A stretch of DNA of 64,000 nt, taken from the NCBI RefSeq assembly GCF_011397635.1, contig NC_064759.1, forward strand, positions 16,140,428 through 16,204,427, read 5' to 3'. Shown here in pieces: positions 49,140-61,110 of the stretch (the first letter of the stretch is position 1; every line of letters begins with the position of its first letter). The position numbers and the translations under genes are program-made. This DNA is from Epinephelus fuscoguttatus. Lineage: Eukaryota > Chordata > Actinopteri > Perciformes > Serranidae. A model generated the notes under the pieces. The model searched no databases and had not been told where the DNA came from. It saw only the letters and a list, made by a program, of their open reading frames with translations.

Positions 49140-52100
49140 ATGGAGGTGGAGCAGCTCCTGTCTCTGTCAGGCTCAGCACTGGCCCAGGCTGTCAGCTCCC
49201 TGCTGGAGACCCCAGGCCTCTACGTCTTCTCTGACATCCTGGAGCTGCCTAATGTCAGAGAGGTAAACACACTCCCTCACAATCCATCTTCCTCACCCTT
49301 TGTGTCTCGGGACCTTTTCAGACCTGGCATGAAAAAAATCCATCTTAATCACAACTAGACAGTAAATCTCACAGGTGTACTGTCACATTCAGAGGGGTCG
49401 GTGATGCATGTGACCACATTCTTAATGCAGTATCAACACACTCAAGTGTATTCCCCAGTCACACTGAACCACATTCGTCATGTATGCATGTGGAAATGTG
49501 TAGCCTATACGTTTGGGCATCAATGATGTAATCAAAGTCACGACTCAGCTCCCAATCAACACATCTATATATAGAGTTTCTGGGCATGATGCTGCTATCA
49601 GTTTCAAAAAGTACATCACCAGCATCATGCATGTGTTGTACGTCAAACTTGAATGAGAATACGTAGTTGACACCCTATTTTGGAGGTGAAATGCTGCAGT
49701 TAAATTAGGGTAGGACTGTGCAGCACTATTGTTCCATTCTGTAAAGAAAGCCCTGGAGAGGATGAAGAGAAAGTCACACCAGGAGGGATATTTACCAAGG
49801 ACTTGTGTTCGTTTTATACAGTAAAACAGTAGAATTGTAGATATATATTTTAAAATTTACTAAAGGACCACGCTAAGACAAAGCAACACTGCTGGAGAAT
49901 GCATGCAGACAACTTAAACCAGTTTTACACTAAGATCATGCGATAAGGCTGCCACAAAATCTGTTCTTGATGCTGCCTGTGCTTTTTTTTATACAGAACA
50001 AAAAACCACTGGCATAATGCAGCCCCACTGTGTTATTTTAGATAGCATGCCGACATCCAAGGCGCCTATAAAAGATATGACTTAATGTGTGTGGTTTTTT
50101 TTTGTGGAAGCATTTTTCAGTTGAAGCTGAAAAAGCAGAGATATAATGGACAATGGGCCATAGTGGAACTTGCATCAAAGTCTGGCACCAATGCAAAATT
50201 CAAATGCTTTCACAGACATAATGAAACTTATGTTAAAGTGTCCTTGCTAGCATCTAAGAAAAAAGTGGCATGATGTGTACACAACAGCGTCGGCCACTAG
50301 TGAGACATAACATACATGTCAGCAGTGTTTCTAAACAGTAACAATGACATAATATGGTAATAACAGACATTTACTCTCCCGGTTATATTGCGGCTGATCT
50401 TGTACCCCCCGCCCCCCCCATGGACATTTGCATCTGCTGTTCTTCATCTTTGAGTTAGCTGCTAACTGCTTTTTAAATCTCCCCGAGGTGGGTCGCACAC
50501 ATAACATGCCGTCAAAGCAATGCACCCATCTTGTCCTGCCGGCTGTCAGTTCTCCACAGATAGCGATTTGGTGCTATTACTATCTCTGTTGCCTGCTTAA
50601 AAGCAAGACAACTCTGTTTCCCCCATTCTATGATTATATGTTTTATACAGATTGGTGAGGTGGAATAACAGCACAAAATTTCTGCCTTGCAAAAGGGGCT
50701 ATTGCTTCAAATCAAAGCTTTACCACTCAGTGTCCCTCAGTGGTTTTCTGCTTTAATATGTCTTTTTCCTGACCTTTAATAGCTCATCCCAGGTCCAGTC
50801 AGTTATTCATTTACTGCAGTGATGTAGTTAGTCAGTGGAGTTTTAAAGTCAAAAATCCTCCTCATTGATTTTCTCAACTCATACTATTACTGATCTTTAG
50901 TTAGGCTGATAACATTGGCTATTTATAATATTTCTTCACATACAGTGTTCCTCTTGGGGGATGAATAAACGCTTGCATTTCTAAAAGTGTCATCTTCTCA
51001 AACATTATTTGTGGCTCTGCAGCAGAGAACATTTTCTTTTGCTCGTCACTGATTTCCAGACATTTTCGTCAATTTTTATTATCATTTATGAACTGCAAAT
51101 GAACTGCAATTGGGCTCATTCACATCGCAGTGGAAAAATTGTGGTGGCACAAAATTTTGCACTCTAGGTGGTAATTTTTGCTAAATTTAGTAGGACCCCT
51201 CCCTCCTGGTGTTTAGTGTAATAGGTAGGGGGATAAGAAGCCATACAGTAGTGCAGTTACATTGTTAGATGAAAGTCTGGCAAAAGAGGGGACAGACACC
51301 AGCTGATGGCTTTGATTCGGGCATAAGGAAACATTATTGGAGTGATTTCTCTGTTGTTTGACTGGTGGAACAGGGATCTGAAATCTGATCAGATGGGGCC
51401 AGTCGAGACAGATTTTGATGCAAGGTGTTAATGTAACTCCTCTCAGTTTAATCCAAGTATGATTAAATTTAATTAGTCAGACCTTCCTGTGGTCCCTCTC
51501 CTTTACTCTTTCTCCCAGTCTCAGCAAGACCTCTCCTCAGAGATGTGCAAAGATAAAATGCAGTTGTACAGTTCTTGTGTAGAGAGTCTCATTACTTCTG
51601 TGTTCTGCCACATCATTTTTTTTTCTTTCCCCTCATCTTCCCTCTACACCACAGCTGGAGAATGGCCCTCATGCACCAATGTACCAGCTCCTCAACCTCT
51701 TTGCCTATGGAACCTACTGCGACTACAAAGGTATTGCAGTGGCAGCACAGTGTAAATAAGTAATAGGGCGCCCCTGCAACTCTTTTATTATGAGCTGTAT
51801 TTCTTTGCTGCAGGGCAGGCACCTTAACACCCTCACCTGAGACACTGCAGGCAGGTTATTCACCGACAAAGTTACTGAAACGCTTTTATCTGTGTGGGTA
51901 ACTTTTCATTAAGCGTTCTGATTGGCTGATGATTGTCTTTGTTGCAGCAGCAGCAGCAGCACAAATGGACAATAAACTAATCTTTTGTGACTTAATTTGC
52001 CGTTTGTGTAATGTGAAGTTTCAACAAGAAGTGGAATGTTAATTATGTCTAATTTTATGCTGAACATCAACCAATAGCCTGGAAAAAGAATGTAGCCTAC

Positions 52101-55100
52101 TTTATTGTTCCCTTCCCTTTTGAGTCACACCGACAGGGAGCACATTTACTTTCATAGAGCTGTGTAGTGGACCCCTTAGAGGAGCTGTCAGAGCTGCTGT
52201 CTCGGCGGGTGTGAGTCCTGTCACCAGGGGAGCATGGCAGCCGGAGACAGTCACTGGAGATCGACTTCCTCCAGACTCTGTTCTCTGGCTGCTTAAAGAG
52301 CTCACCACTCACCCGCGTGTCCCTGTGTAACATTGCACTTCAAAGTAATAAGAAGTGCCTCGATTATGTGTGACTATTTGACCCCTCAGTAAAGTGACAC
52401 TTACACACTGCCCTGGTATATTTTCCCCATTTTGTCTCTTTTTCATTTCATGTTCTTGTCTGCTGCTGTAGAGAGAGCAGCCTCTCTTCCAGAGTTGACC
52501 CCAGCGCAGAGAAACAAACTCCGCCACCTGTCCATCATCAGCCTGGCATCCAACCTCAAGGTACTGGTTCTTTCTTTTCTCTTTGCGGTTTTTGAAAAAG
52601 TGCAGAAAGGTGCAGATGAACTGTGTAATGTTTTATTTGTCTCAAAAATAAAAAAGAACAGTCGAGATGCATCAGTTTATGGGCGGATACCCATGTTCAG
52701 CCTTGTGGACTACCATCAGCAAATAAGCTGACAATTATTGATGGCAGTGGCCGATGTTTTTCTGTTGTGTTACATCAGTTTTGCAAAGGTTAAAACATTA
52801 TGATGAGTTCAAGCTTTATGTAGTAAACATGCATGTTGGGTGAAGGTAAATTAAAACATTATCATGATGTGTTCAGACATAATCTTGTCTGGCATGGTGT
52901 CGTATCTCTATCACTGCTGAGTGAAGCCAGTTGGAGCCAGAGCTGATAAATACACGTGACTACTGCAGAGCCATTTGATCCAGGAGTGGATGCTGATTAT
53001 AACCTATCCCATCAGAGGCAAAAGACAGATGTTAGCAGCTGTTAGTGAATTTTTTGTGCAGCGGTAAAGGGCTTTAGAGAGTGAATTATGACATGTCATA
53101 GTAAAAAGGCTTGTGAAGCAGTCATTTTTAAAAGGATGTTTATAATAGAAAGGTTATAAAGGTTATATTAAAGGTTGTTTCATAAATGTGTATGATTGAA
53201 CTGCTCAGTCAGATAAAGTATAATGGAGGGCTGAATGACTTAAAAACAGTTCAGTTCTTTTTTTATAATAAAGATTTGTTTGTTTTCCTGGCACAAAAGA
53301 GGGAGTGAATAACAAAATAAACACCAACGACAAAAAAAACAATGTTTTCAATTGTTACTTTAAACATCAGTATCTGCTGAGAATTTCACAATTGGTGCAT
53401 CCTTAGAAAAAAAAAGCAATTTATGAATGATGTGTTAACAGTTTGGCTTTTAATATGGCATGTTAACCAAATTTTTCAAAAAAGTTAATGTGTGGTTGGC
53501 TGTCATTTTAGGCTCCTAGATGTTTTTGTATCAGCTAAATTAGAATTACACAAAAGACAAGCCTTTCAATCTCAAGTTTCTCACCAGAGTTACCAGCACA
53601 GCCAATACTGCTCGTCATTAGATTTCTTATCCCTCCCTCTGTGTGAGTGATAAAGTATTAAATGTTCCTTTATTAAGGCATCTCTCATTCCCAGCTTCTA
53701 ACCATACTGCACATCTCCTTATGCCCTTTTCTTTCTCTGCTCCTGATAAATAATTGATTCATTATTCTCACCAGCTCTGTCCCTTTTTTTTCCCCTTCAA
53801 ACTTAATCTCACTTTCTACTACCACTGCTCCTTTCACTCCTGCCCCTGTTTTTCTCCTTTAATATGTCACATGCTTTCCCCGAATATAGGCTTGAACTCT
53901 CTAATTGCCCAGTGGAGGATAGTTAAATTCAAAACTCTCCTTTCATCTTCCTCTGGCTGTGACATTTAGACAAATAGGCAATTTCACTGTAACATTTTAT
54001 TGTCATTTTCCATCAAACCGTTAAAGTGGAATCAAATTATCTGCCTGTATACCTTGTTTTTAAAAATAAAAAGAAAAGAAAAGAGGAAGATACGTAAAGT
54101 TTCTCATGTCTTTTTTCCCTCAGTGCCTGCCGTACTCACTGCTCCTCCAGCAGCTCGAGCTGAAGAATGTGCGGGAGCTAGAGGACCTGCTGATCGACGC
54201 CGTTTACTGTGACATCATCCAGGGCAAACTGGACCAGAGGAACCAGCAGGTAGAGGTAGACTGCAGCGTGGGTCGTGACCTTGGTCCCAACGAGCTCCCA
54301 AACATAGTCAACACGCTGCAGGAATGGTCAGTATCACCTCTGTTTGTCCGTGCACACACTTTAGATTATCTGTGGCTCAATTATTAGTTTGTCAAACTCG
54401 CACTCTGCTTTCTTCCCTTCCTCCACGCCTTTCTTCTCTCTCTCAGGTGCACAGGGTGTGAGGCAGTGCTGTGTGGTATTGAGGAGCAGGTCTCGAGGGC
54501 AAACCAATACAGAGAGAGCCAGTTGAAAGTCAAAGTCCAAGTGGAAACAGAGGTTAGTCCCTCATCTCATCAGTCCTCACTTCTCTCACTCTTTCCCCCC
54601 CAGAAAATCCAGTAAATGTGACTCTTCCCTCTTCAGCATCTCTGCTTTGGTGCTTCTAGCTGCTTGTGGTATTTTAGTTTCCTCCTGACTGCATATTTCA
54701 TTTTTTGAGTTTTGTTTGAGGGTAAACTCATACAGCAGAGTGTTCATACCTCTAACTTTAAAGTATAAACATGCTTATGTATGAGTTTACCCTCAAACCT
54801 TACTATTGTTTTACGACAGACCTGAAAACCCGTCCTTTCACTTGCCCTTCTCTTGAATTTTTAATTTTTAATCTGTCTTCACTTTCCCCTTAGGTGTCAA
54901 ACCTACAGAAAACGTTAAAGGCCAGCGCCGCCTCTCCGTCGTCAGGTCCCGCCCCCGCCGGAGCTGCCTCCAATCAGGACGCAGACCAACCCGCAGAGCC
55001 ACGAGACCCCGCCTCCTCTCAGGAACCCCGACAACCAGGCAAAAAAAGTTCAAAGGTGAAAGGGTGAGTAATGTCACGTCACCTTTTTGTGCTGACTGTG

Positions 55101-56465
55101 TGGACGTACGGGGCTACTCACAGGCAGCCGAATGTTGTCGACATGAATAAAGTTCTCTGGGTGTTCTGGCTTTTAAACAAAAGGGACCACAAAGAGTTTG
55201 CATAGAAATTGCATTCATAAAGCCTGGCCAAACGTTTCAGAAATTGAACACATAAAATATGTTTGGCCATGTAGAATAATTTGCTGAAATGTTTTATTCA
55301 GAATTGTTGTTGCACTGTTAAATCAAGTTGAGGGTTTTTCAAGCAAGAAATGCTATTTATTCCTGCAAGTCACAAAATTGGAACAAAAAAGGCTGCATGT
55401 GGAGGTTTTTTCCATTAAGATTCTTTTATTGCTGCTTCTCCTTTTGTTCTGTGAAACACTTTGTTACCGCGGTTTTTGAAAGGTGCTTTATAAATACGAA
55501 TTTACCTAGTTATAAACAGAGCACTATAAAGACTCTACTTCAAACACTAAATGAAAGCCATTAGTCCAATGTTCTTGTAGAGAGCAAAGTTAATTCAACA
55601 CAGAACCGCTATGTTTCTATTTTTTCAATAAACATTAAAAAGCCAGCTGCCGGTGTAAGTGGTGTGTGCGTGTGTGAGAACGTGTGTCTGCATGAAGAAG
55701 CTTTATTATCACATGCACATCAGTGTTTTGCACCAGTGTTCTAACCCTGCTATCAGCGACTCTCTTCCAGTTCTGCTTCCATCCGGCCCAATTACCGTTG
55801 GCTAATTTCACATCTGTCCTGGATTGTAAAATGTCACTGGATACACAAATGCCCCACGTGCTCTCCTTCTGAAAGAACCGTTCCCCCCTCCAGTGATCAG
55901 ACAAGATGTTTTGCTTGTCTGGTGTTTATGTTTGTTGCCGGCGAACAGAAAGCAGTGATTATTTTCTGGCTGCCTGTCACATTTTGATGAAGCGTAGAAC
56001 CATATAATTTTCATCACTCAGCACTGCACTTCATTCAAATGAAGATCCACTTAATGTTTTGAAATCCAAATTAATGATAGCTTAACCTCAATCCCCGAAT
56101 TAAAAATGAGTTTTGACACCATTTCTTTATAAAGCTATTTAAAGGGTTGGGCTGATAGTGCAGCGGTTATTATTAGAAAAAGGTTCTTTGCTGAAATTCT
56201 TTTTAATTTGCAGAAATAGAAAATCCACTGAGATCAATTTCAATGCAAAGATACTAAATACTGACATTAGATTTTTTAACACAAAGACACTGTTGCACCG
56301 TGGTTGCATCAGTAACATGCTTGTTTAGTTGTGCGAGTGGAAAGTAAACATGTCATTACAGTATTTTGATAAATCCCAAACAAAATACCAACGCTGTGTT
56401 TCTCACTGGTATTTTTCCCACTTAGGCTGCGTGGCAGTGGGAAGATCTGGTCCAAATCCAACTAA
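49140..56465 (+). CDS. cops7a: COP9 signalosome complex subunit 7a
   Basis: Coding exons: 49140-49262, 51655-51730, 52472-52560, 54124-54326, 54447-54552, 54894-55063 and 56426-56465 (TAA at 56463), giving 268 aa. All are GT-AG and in phase. The protein is CSN7a, a PCI-domain subunit of the COP9 signalosome, which removes Nedd8 from cullins. Recognisable stretches are [63 protein letters not shown]-like [28 protein letters not shown], a Pro/Ala/Ser-rich linker at about 210-250 and C-terminal [12 protein letters not shown]. That C-terminus is CSN7a-like; as I recall, CSN7b ends differently. The ATG sits at the first base of its exon. An extra upstream coding exon is possible, because human CSN7a has about 12 more N-terminal residues. 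Confidence 0.93.
49263..51654 (+). other. COPS7A intron 2
   Basis: No exon found. Bases about 49310-49560 ('cttttcagacctggcatg', 'ctcaagtgtattccccagtc') resemble a widespread fish repeat. A C-run lies near 50407-50418. Confidence 0.45.
52097..52333 (-). other. GC-rich island in COPS7A intron 3 with open frames on both strands
   Basis: The minus strand has a 78-codon frame (...[18 protein letters not shown], then Ser-rich [19 protein letters not shown]) ending at a stop that overlaps an AATAAA. A second minus frame joins it near a donor-like GCGG|GTGAGTGG. The plus strand is also open for about 48 codons. Composition is richer in GC than the rest of the intron. No family was recognised. It may be a retroposed exon, a nested gene or chance. 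Confidence 0.25.
52561..54123 (+). other. COPS7A intron 4
   Basis: AT-rich, with no gene or identifiable repeat recognised apart from short A-runs. Confidence 0.5.
54714..54798. repeat. Perfect 20-bp inverted repeat (hairpin) in COPS7A intron 6
   Basis: The arms GTTTGAGGGTAAACTCATAC (54714-54733) and its exact complement (54779-54798) are separated by a 45-base spacer that itself contains the palindrome acttTAaagt. Confidence 0.9.
55064..56425 (+). other. COPS7A intron 7
   Basis: No exon or RNA gene recognised. A short GT-rich stretch occurs near 55655-55690. Confidence 0.5.
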
Positions 56466-56970
56466 AGACAAGAGACTGAGATGTGGAGACGGAGGCACTG
56501 ATAGACACTCACTGATTAACGGACACATGGACACGTTGACGGATATACGGATGTTCACGGACACCTTCGTCTTATACACACTCGTCACAGTAAAACCAGG
56601 AAACTTCATGGGAACTTTTCTTTTCACCACGTCTCACCTTGACGGATTCGGAAACAAGCACTGGCTGATGGAAAATGACAGGTGTGACATCCACTTTTGC
56701 AGTTGTTAATAGCCTAACTGGCGGACTGTCAGTGTACACACACACACTCACATACACAAGTTTCCTCTAACACATAAAGACACAACAGTCTGCAGCAAGA
56801 GTCAGTTGCCTTTGACCAGAAACAGGATCTGTGTATTTGACGCGTATGTGTGCATCTCTATTGGTTTAAAATGTTCTTTTAGTTTCGATTAATTCTTTGT
56901 TGCTTTGTTGTTGTTTTTTTCTCTCTGCTGAGTTGAGACATGTATAAAATCAGAATATAAATTGTCGGGA

Positions 56971-56976
56971 AATAAA
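56971..56976 (+). terminator. COPS7A poly(A) signal
   Basis: AATAAA lies about 505 bases after the COPS7A stop. Confidence 0.6.
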
Positions 56977-57531
56977 ACGAAGCCCTGTACTTACCCTAAC
57001 TGCCTCATTAATGTCACTGTCACTTCTTTTATTAAACGCACTTCAAAGTGCATCTCTGGAGGGTGCACAGCTAAATGTTAACTCGCAGAAGGGGGCTACC
57101 CGTTAGGAGGTCAAGCCATTAATTAGGGCATGTCCCCAAAGAGACTAATGTATTATAGAGCCGAGGCTTCCCCTGTGCACAACCAGCATGGCTACACACA
57201 CATCCACACACACACAAAGTGCATTCATATTTCATATGCGTATGTTTTGCCCAGAGCTTCTATTTCAATGTCAAAATTGCCTGTTGAAATTGCCTGCCAC
57301 CCTCCCTTGTACCTCCATCACACAGTCAAAATTGCCTTCATCATGCCCGCCATGTCTGTCTTTCACTCTTTTGATTCTGTTTTCCCTAAATTGTCTTCAT
57401 CCTGCATGACATTAATGGTGGCAATTATCTGACCAGCAGCAACAGTGAGAGGGAAACAGAGAGGGAAATTATGATCCTGTTTGATTTAACCCTGCATATT
57501 TCTCCACCCCCTCCAACATCCCTCCCACCTC

Positions 57532-57655
57532 TATAAATAGCGGTGTTAATTTCAGTCAGTGTGATTGAGCTTCGTTGGTTCGCAGTTTTTTACCAGATCG
57601 GAGCTGTGATTTCTAACAGCTGTTCACCTCTCCAAGTGTTTGTTAGTCAAAGAGG
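57532..57655 (+). promoter_or_regulatory. TATA promoter and non-coding exon 1 of an unidentified plus-strand gene
   Basis: A consensus TATA box (ctcTATAAATAgcg, 57532-57539) is followed about 25 bases on by an initiator-like 'tttcagtcag'. Then comes a stretch ending in a strong donor GAGG|GTGAGT at 57655/57656. The exon has no obvious start codon. The gene it serves was not found with confidence in the remaining 6 kb. Confidence 0.5.
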
Positions 57656-58400
57656 GTGAGTTGGCTCGTGTGTAATGTGGAGAGAAAGTGGCAGGTGAGT
57701 CGAGTGTGTCACAGGTGTGAGCATGTGAGTCATGACTGCATTCATGAGATCACACCTAACTTCTGCATTTGTTGTTTGTCAGTCGCGCTTTACAGAATGC
57801 TGCAACGTCTGCTGGCATGTGTCTCGTAACTAGACGGTCATTAAAACTTCAGAGTGGAACGGAGCCAATCAATTAGTTTGATTGATCAGTAAAATGCCCA
57901 GAGGAGATGGAAACAGTAGCTGTGCGGCAGGCTGCTGGAGAATCTCAACACACAATAGTGGCACTTCTCCTCTGGCGCCCGCCTTGATTTTATTGACATT
58001 TGTTTGAAAAACTGTACACAGAGGAAATTCTTGCTTAGCATGCTGTTAATCTTTCTGAAGCGAGAGGAATCCATATGAGGTGAGGAGATAAGGGAAAGCT
58101 TCAGACACAAACAGCCGCCTTATTTTTCGCCCCCTTTTCAGCTGCTCCTCACTGCTAAAAAACATGATTGGCACATGCAGCACTTTTTAATGCCAAGCCC
58201 ATGGTTCAAAATCAATGCAAGCCAGGGACTAAATGTTCACTTAAGGGAGAAAAAGATTAGGATACAGCGGTAGCTATTAAAATGCACAGTGTAAGCTTTG
58301 TCCTTCCCATAAAGCATTGCAGATCGCACAGCTCCCAGGGGAATTCATTCAACATGCATAGAAATAACAGAGAGACGCAAAGCTAAAACGCCAGTGTCGA
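57656..58400. other. Non-coding flank, nothing recognised
   Basis: Presumed intron of the gene starting at about 57560. No exon recognised on either strand. Confidence 0.4.
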
Positions 58401-58403
58401 GTC

Positions 58404-58409
58404 TTTATT
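58404..58409 (-). terminator. Candidate minus-strand poly(A) signal
   Basis: AATAAA on the minus strand (plus strand 'gtctttattgaac') is followed downstream by a T/G-rich stretch. It could close a transcript that includes the candidate exon at 60556-60702. Confidence 0.35.
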
Positions 58410-59678
58410 GAACTTCCATGGTACAGAAAGACCACATTTCTACAGGAATGCTACCAAAAAATCACAAGACTGGATATCTGGAGGATTGCACGAGCCACGC
58501 ATGATGCCACCAGCACTATGTCTGTAGTGGAAATGTGTGTATGTAAGGGGGGGGGGGGGGTCGTCATGTTTCAAAGCTGCTTAGAAAAAGTTGCCAAACA
58601 CAAACTGCCATTTGGCTTTGAAAGGTTCTATAAGACGTCACTCACTGATAGATAAAATAGACATTTATAAATAATAGATTTGAAACTACTCTCACAGGTT
58701 TTCTCACTGTATACATGCAGATTCATCGGAGAGACAGAAATGATGCTCCTTGATGTACTACTTTTCCTTTGGTGCACCCAAGACAGAAAAATGATATGAA
58801 GGGAAATTATGGTGCTTTTGCTTTCCAGATTGAGATACTTGGCTGTCAGGTGGAAAAAAAATCCTTGTTGTGGCAACATCAGTCCTTTGATCACAGATGC
58901 TCATTTCCATGACGACATAAATCTGTCTTTGTTGTGCACCATCCAAAACCTTCGGGAATCATTGATTTTCAGCAGGAATGCCTCTTCTATCCATTCCCGC
59001 TCTGAATATTTTATCTCCACCGCTGGAAGTACTCTATGCTTAACACACCTCTAACACAGTCCAGCAGGAACAGAGGGTGCTCACAAAGGCTTGACAAAGA
59101 GGTGAACGTCAGCCAGATAATTAAGAAAACAAATCATGAGGAAAAACTGAAACAAAACAGACTCCTCTACACACTGCAGAGGAAAAAAGCCACACTATTT
59201 GCATTTCAGGCGCCCAAAGCGGGGAATAAACAGCAGTTTTTGGAGCGTGACATGTTAAACACATTGCCTGTTGGCTACAGCCGTGCCAAACAGCTTTGTG
59301 AAATACCCCGTTCAGTGTTTGGAGATGCTGAGAATGGCTTTTTAACCATTTGCGAACCAGACACAAGCCTGTCCGACTGAAGTGAAACTGAGTGTCATTT
59401 CATGAGAGAACAGTCTGCTGGATTAAAATGAATACTGATCAGCTTCACGTGTGCAGCTGAATCACTGGAAGCAGCTGTGGAAGCACAGGTAGGGCATTTC
59501 AGGGGTAATGGGATGTTGCAGGTGTGTTAAACTGTTTGTTTGTGAATTAGTCATGGCGGGTCGAAGCGCAGAGCTGTTGGTCGGCTTGGCAGAGCTTGGG
59601 GCCATACAGGGGGGATGGAAAACAGGGAGCAGGTTACAGTGACGCAGTGCCACATGAAAGAAATTTATAACCAAGCAC

Positions 59679-59721
59679 GAAGGAAGGAAGGAAGGAAGGA
59701 AGGAAGGAGGGAGGGAGGGAG
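59679..59721. repeat. (GGAA)n then (GGGA)n simple repeat
   Basis: About eight GGAA units passing into three GGGA units. Confidence 0.9.
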
Positions 59722-59944
59722 CAGCACGGGGGGGACGTGTTTGGGTTTTTAAGACCTCAGGGAAGCCGAGTTTTGTGATGGCTGGATACCTGGGACCCCT
59801 GGATTCATTTCACAGTTTCAGAGAAAATAAAACGGCGCCGCGGGCACACCCTCTGGTCGTGTTGATGTTCCTCCTCAGGCCCCGGAGAAATGTTTACCAT
59901 ATGGAAAAACAGTCACCTCAGAGGTTCACAACCGGGATCCTGAC

Positions 59945-60215
59945 ACAGCAAGAGACACAGAAGAAGAAGAAGAGTGAGAGGGAAAGAAAGAGGAGAGGGG
60001 GGAGGGTTGGGGGAAGCTTTGGGAGCTGTGATGATGGGAGGCAAGACAGGAGGGGAGAGGAGAAGTGGAGCAGGGAGGCCTGGAGCTGGAAAAGTGGTGT
60101 ACACGCAAACGGAAAGCTGCATCACAGGGGAGCGAGAGGGCGGCAGGGGGAAGAGACGGAAGAGAAGGAGGAAGAGGAGGAAGGTGGAGGAAAAAGCTGA
60201 TGGAGGGGGGGGGAG
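59945..60215. repeat. Purine-rich low-complexity tract
   Basis: The plus strand is mostly G and A (gaagaagaagag..., gaggaagaggagg...). Open frames on both strands here are low-complexity shadows. Confidence 0.8.
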
Positions 60216-60339
60216 TACTGGAGTACAGCACTATAATTATCCTGATTGAGATTAACTTTAAATACCCTTGAATAAAAGCATCATCTCATGGACGGCGGCT
60301 GGGGCCCACTATGACTCATCTGGAGAGGGAGTTTAAAAC

Positions 60340-60441
60340 ACTGATACATCTTACAGCAGCAGCACCAACACTCCAGGCCTGACTACTCCTCAGAGACACT
60401 GTCCATTTATACTCCATCTACATCCTTACAATGGAGTGGAG
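60340..60441 (+). other. Candidate plus-strand exon ending ATGGAGTGGAG|GTAATA
   Basis: An acceptor-like 'catcttacag' at about 60354 opens a stretch read as QQHQHSRPDYSSETLSIYTP and ends at a donor GTAATA at 60442. Alternatively, a TATA-like 'gtttaaaac' at about 60331 starts a first exon whose ATG is at 60431. Weak evidence in either case. Confidence 0.2.
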
Positions 60442-60555
60442 GTAATAATAAGGCTTCTTCACACACTCTCACACACACAGGCAAACTTGAACTCACACAT
60501 GCACATCAGTCTCATAGACTTAGACACACTCCGAGTTGGTGAGGCGACTCATTAC

Positions 60556-60702
60556 CTCTCCCTGTCGGTGAAGGAGGAGGAGGTGCTGTGCAGCGTCTGC
60601 CGGCTGTCCTCCGAAGCGAGGGAGCGAGGGAGTGCGAGGGAGAGTGGGGGGGCCACGCCACGGGAAAGCGGGGGTGGATGCTGGGAGCAGCTGCGATCGT
60701 AA
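60556..60702 (-). CDS. Candidate coding exon of an unidentified minus-strand gene
   Basis: A strong acceptor (tatcctcctctcccag) precedes 60702 and a good donor (GAGAG|GTAATG) follows 60556. The exon is 147 nt, open and symmetric in phase. It reads YDRSCSQHPPPLSRGVAPPL, SLALPRSLASEDSRQTLHST and SSSFTDRE, a Ser/Pro-rich stretch of the type found in cytoplasmic tails or linkers. If the donor is not used, the frame ends two codons on at TAA and this would be a terminal exon. Composition is GC-rich. I do not recognise the protein. Confidence 0.35.
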
Positions 60703-60709
60703 CTGGGAG

Positions 60710-61110
60710 AGGAGGATAGTGACACAGATAGATGGAGAGAGAGGAGAGGAGGTGGTAGAAGGCAGAAAATCAGAGAGACACGTGGAAAAGGGATAGAGAG
60801 TGAAGGACAGGGGGAGAGTGGGTGAGGGTGGGAGACAGATGAGAGGATAGAGAAAGGTGGGAAGAGATGGGAATTAAGGAAAAAAGAGACCAAGAAGAAG
60901 AGGGACAGGAATAGAAACAGAGATGAAAGGACTCAAAGAAAAGTTGGGAGTTTGAGAGAGACAGATAACAGTAAAAGAAGGTTAGAGAGGGAGAGAGCAG
61001 GACATGAGAGAGAGGGTGAAATTAAGGGAGACAGAGACACAGATAAGGAAAAACAGCAGAATAAAGAGAAAAGAGAGGAGGGGGAGTGAGAGACGGAGAA
61101 ACAAAGTCAG
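60710..61110. repeat. Purine-rich low-complexity tract
   Basis: About 400 bases dominated by gagaga/ggaga motifs on the plus strand, directly upstream (in minus-strand sense) of the candidate exon at 60556-60702. Confidence 0.8.

Larger units (their letters stand above)
58410..60555. other. Possible long 3'UTR or intron, minus strand
   Basis: No convincing coding exon. It contains a G-run at about 58549-58560, a (GGAA)n repeat at 59679-59721 and a purine-rich tract at about 59945-60215. It would be 3'UTR if the candidate exon at 60556-60702 reads on into the TAA directly after it. Confidence 0.3.

Noticed and set aside
59775-60271. Several overlapping long frames on both strands
   Set aside because: All derive from the purine-rich low-complexity tract.
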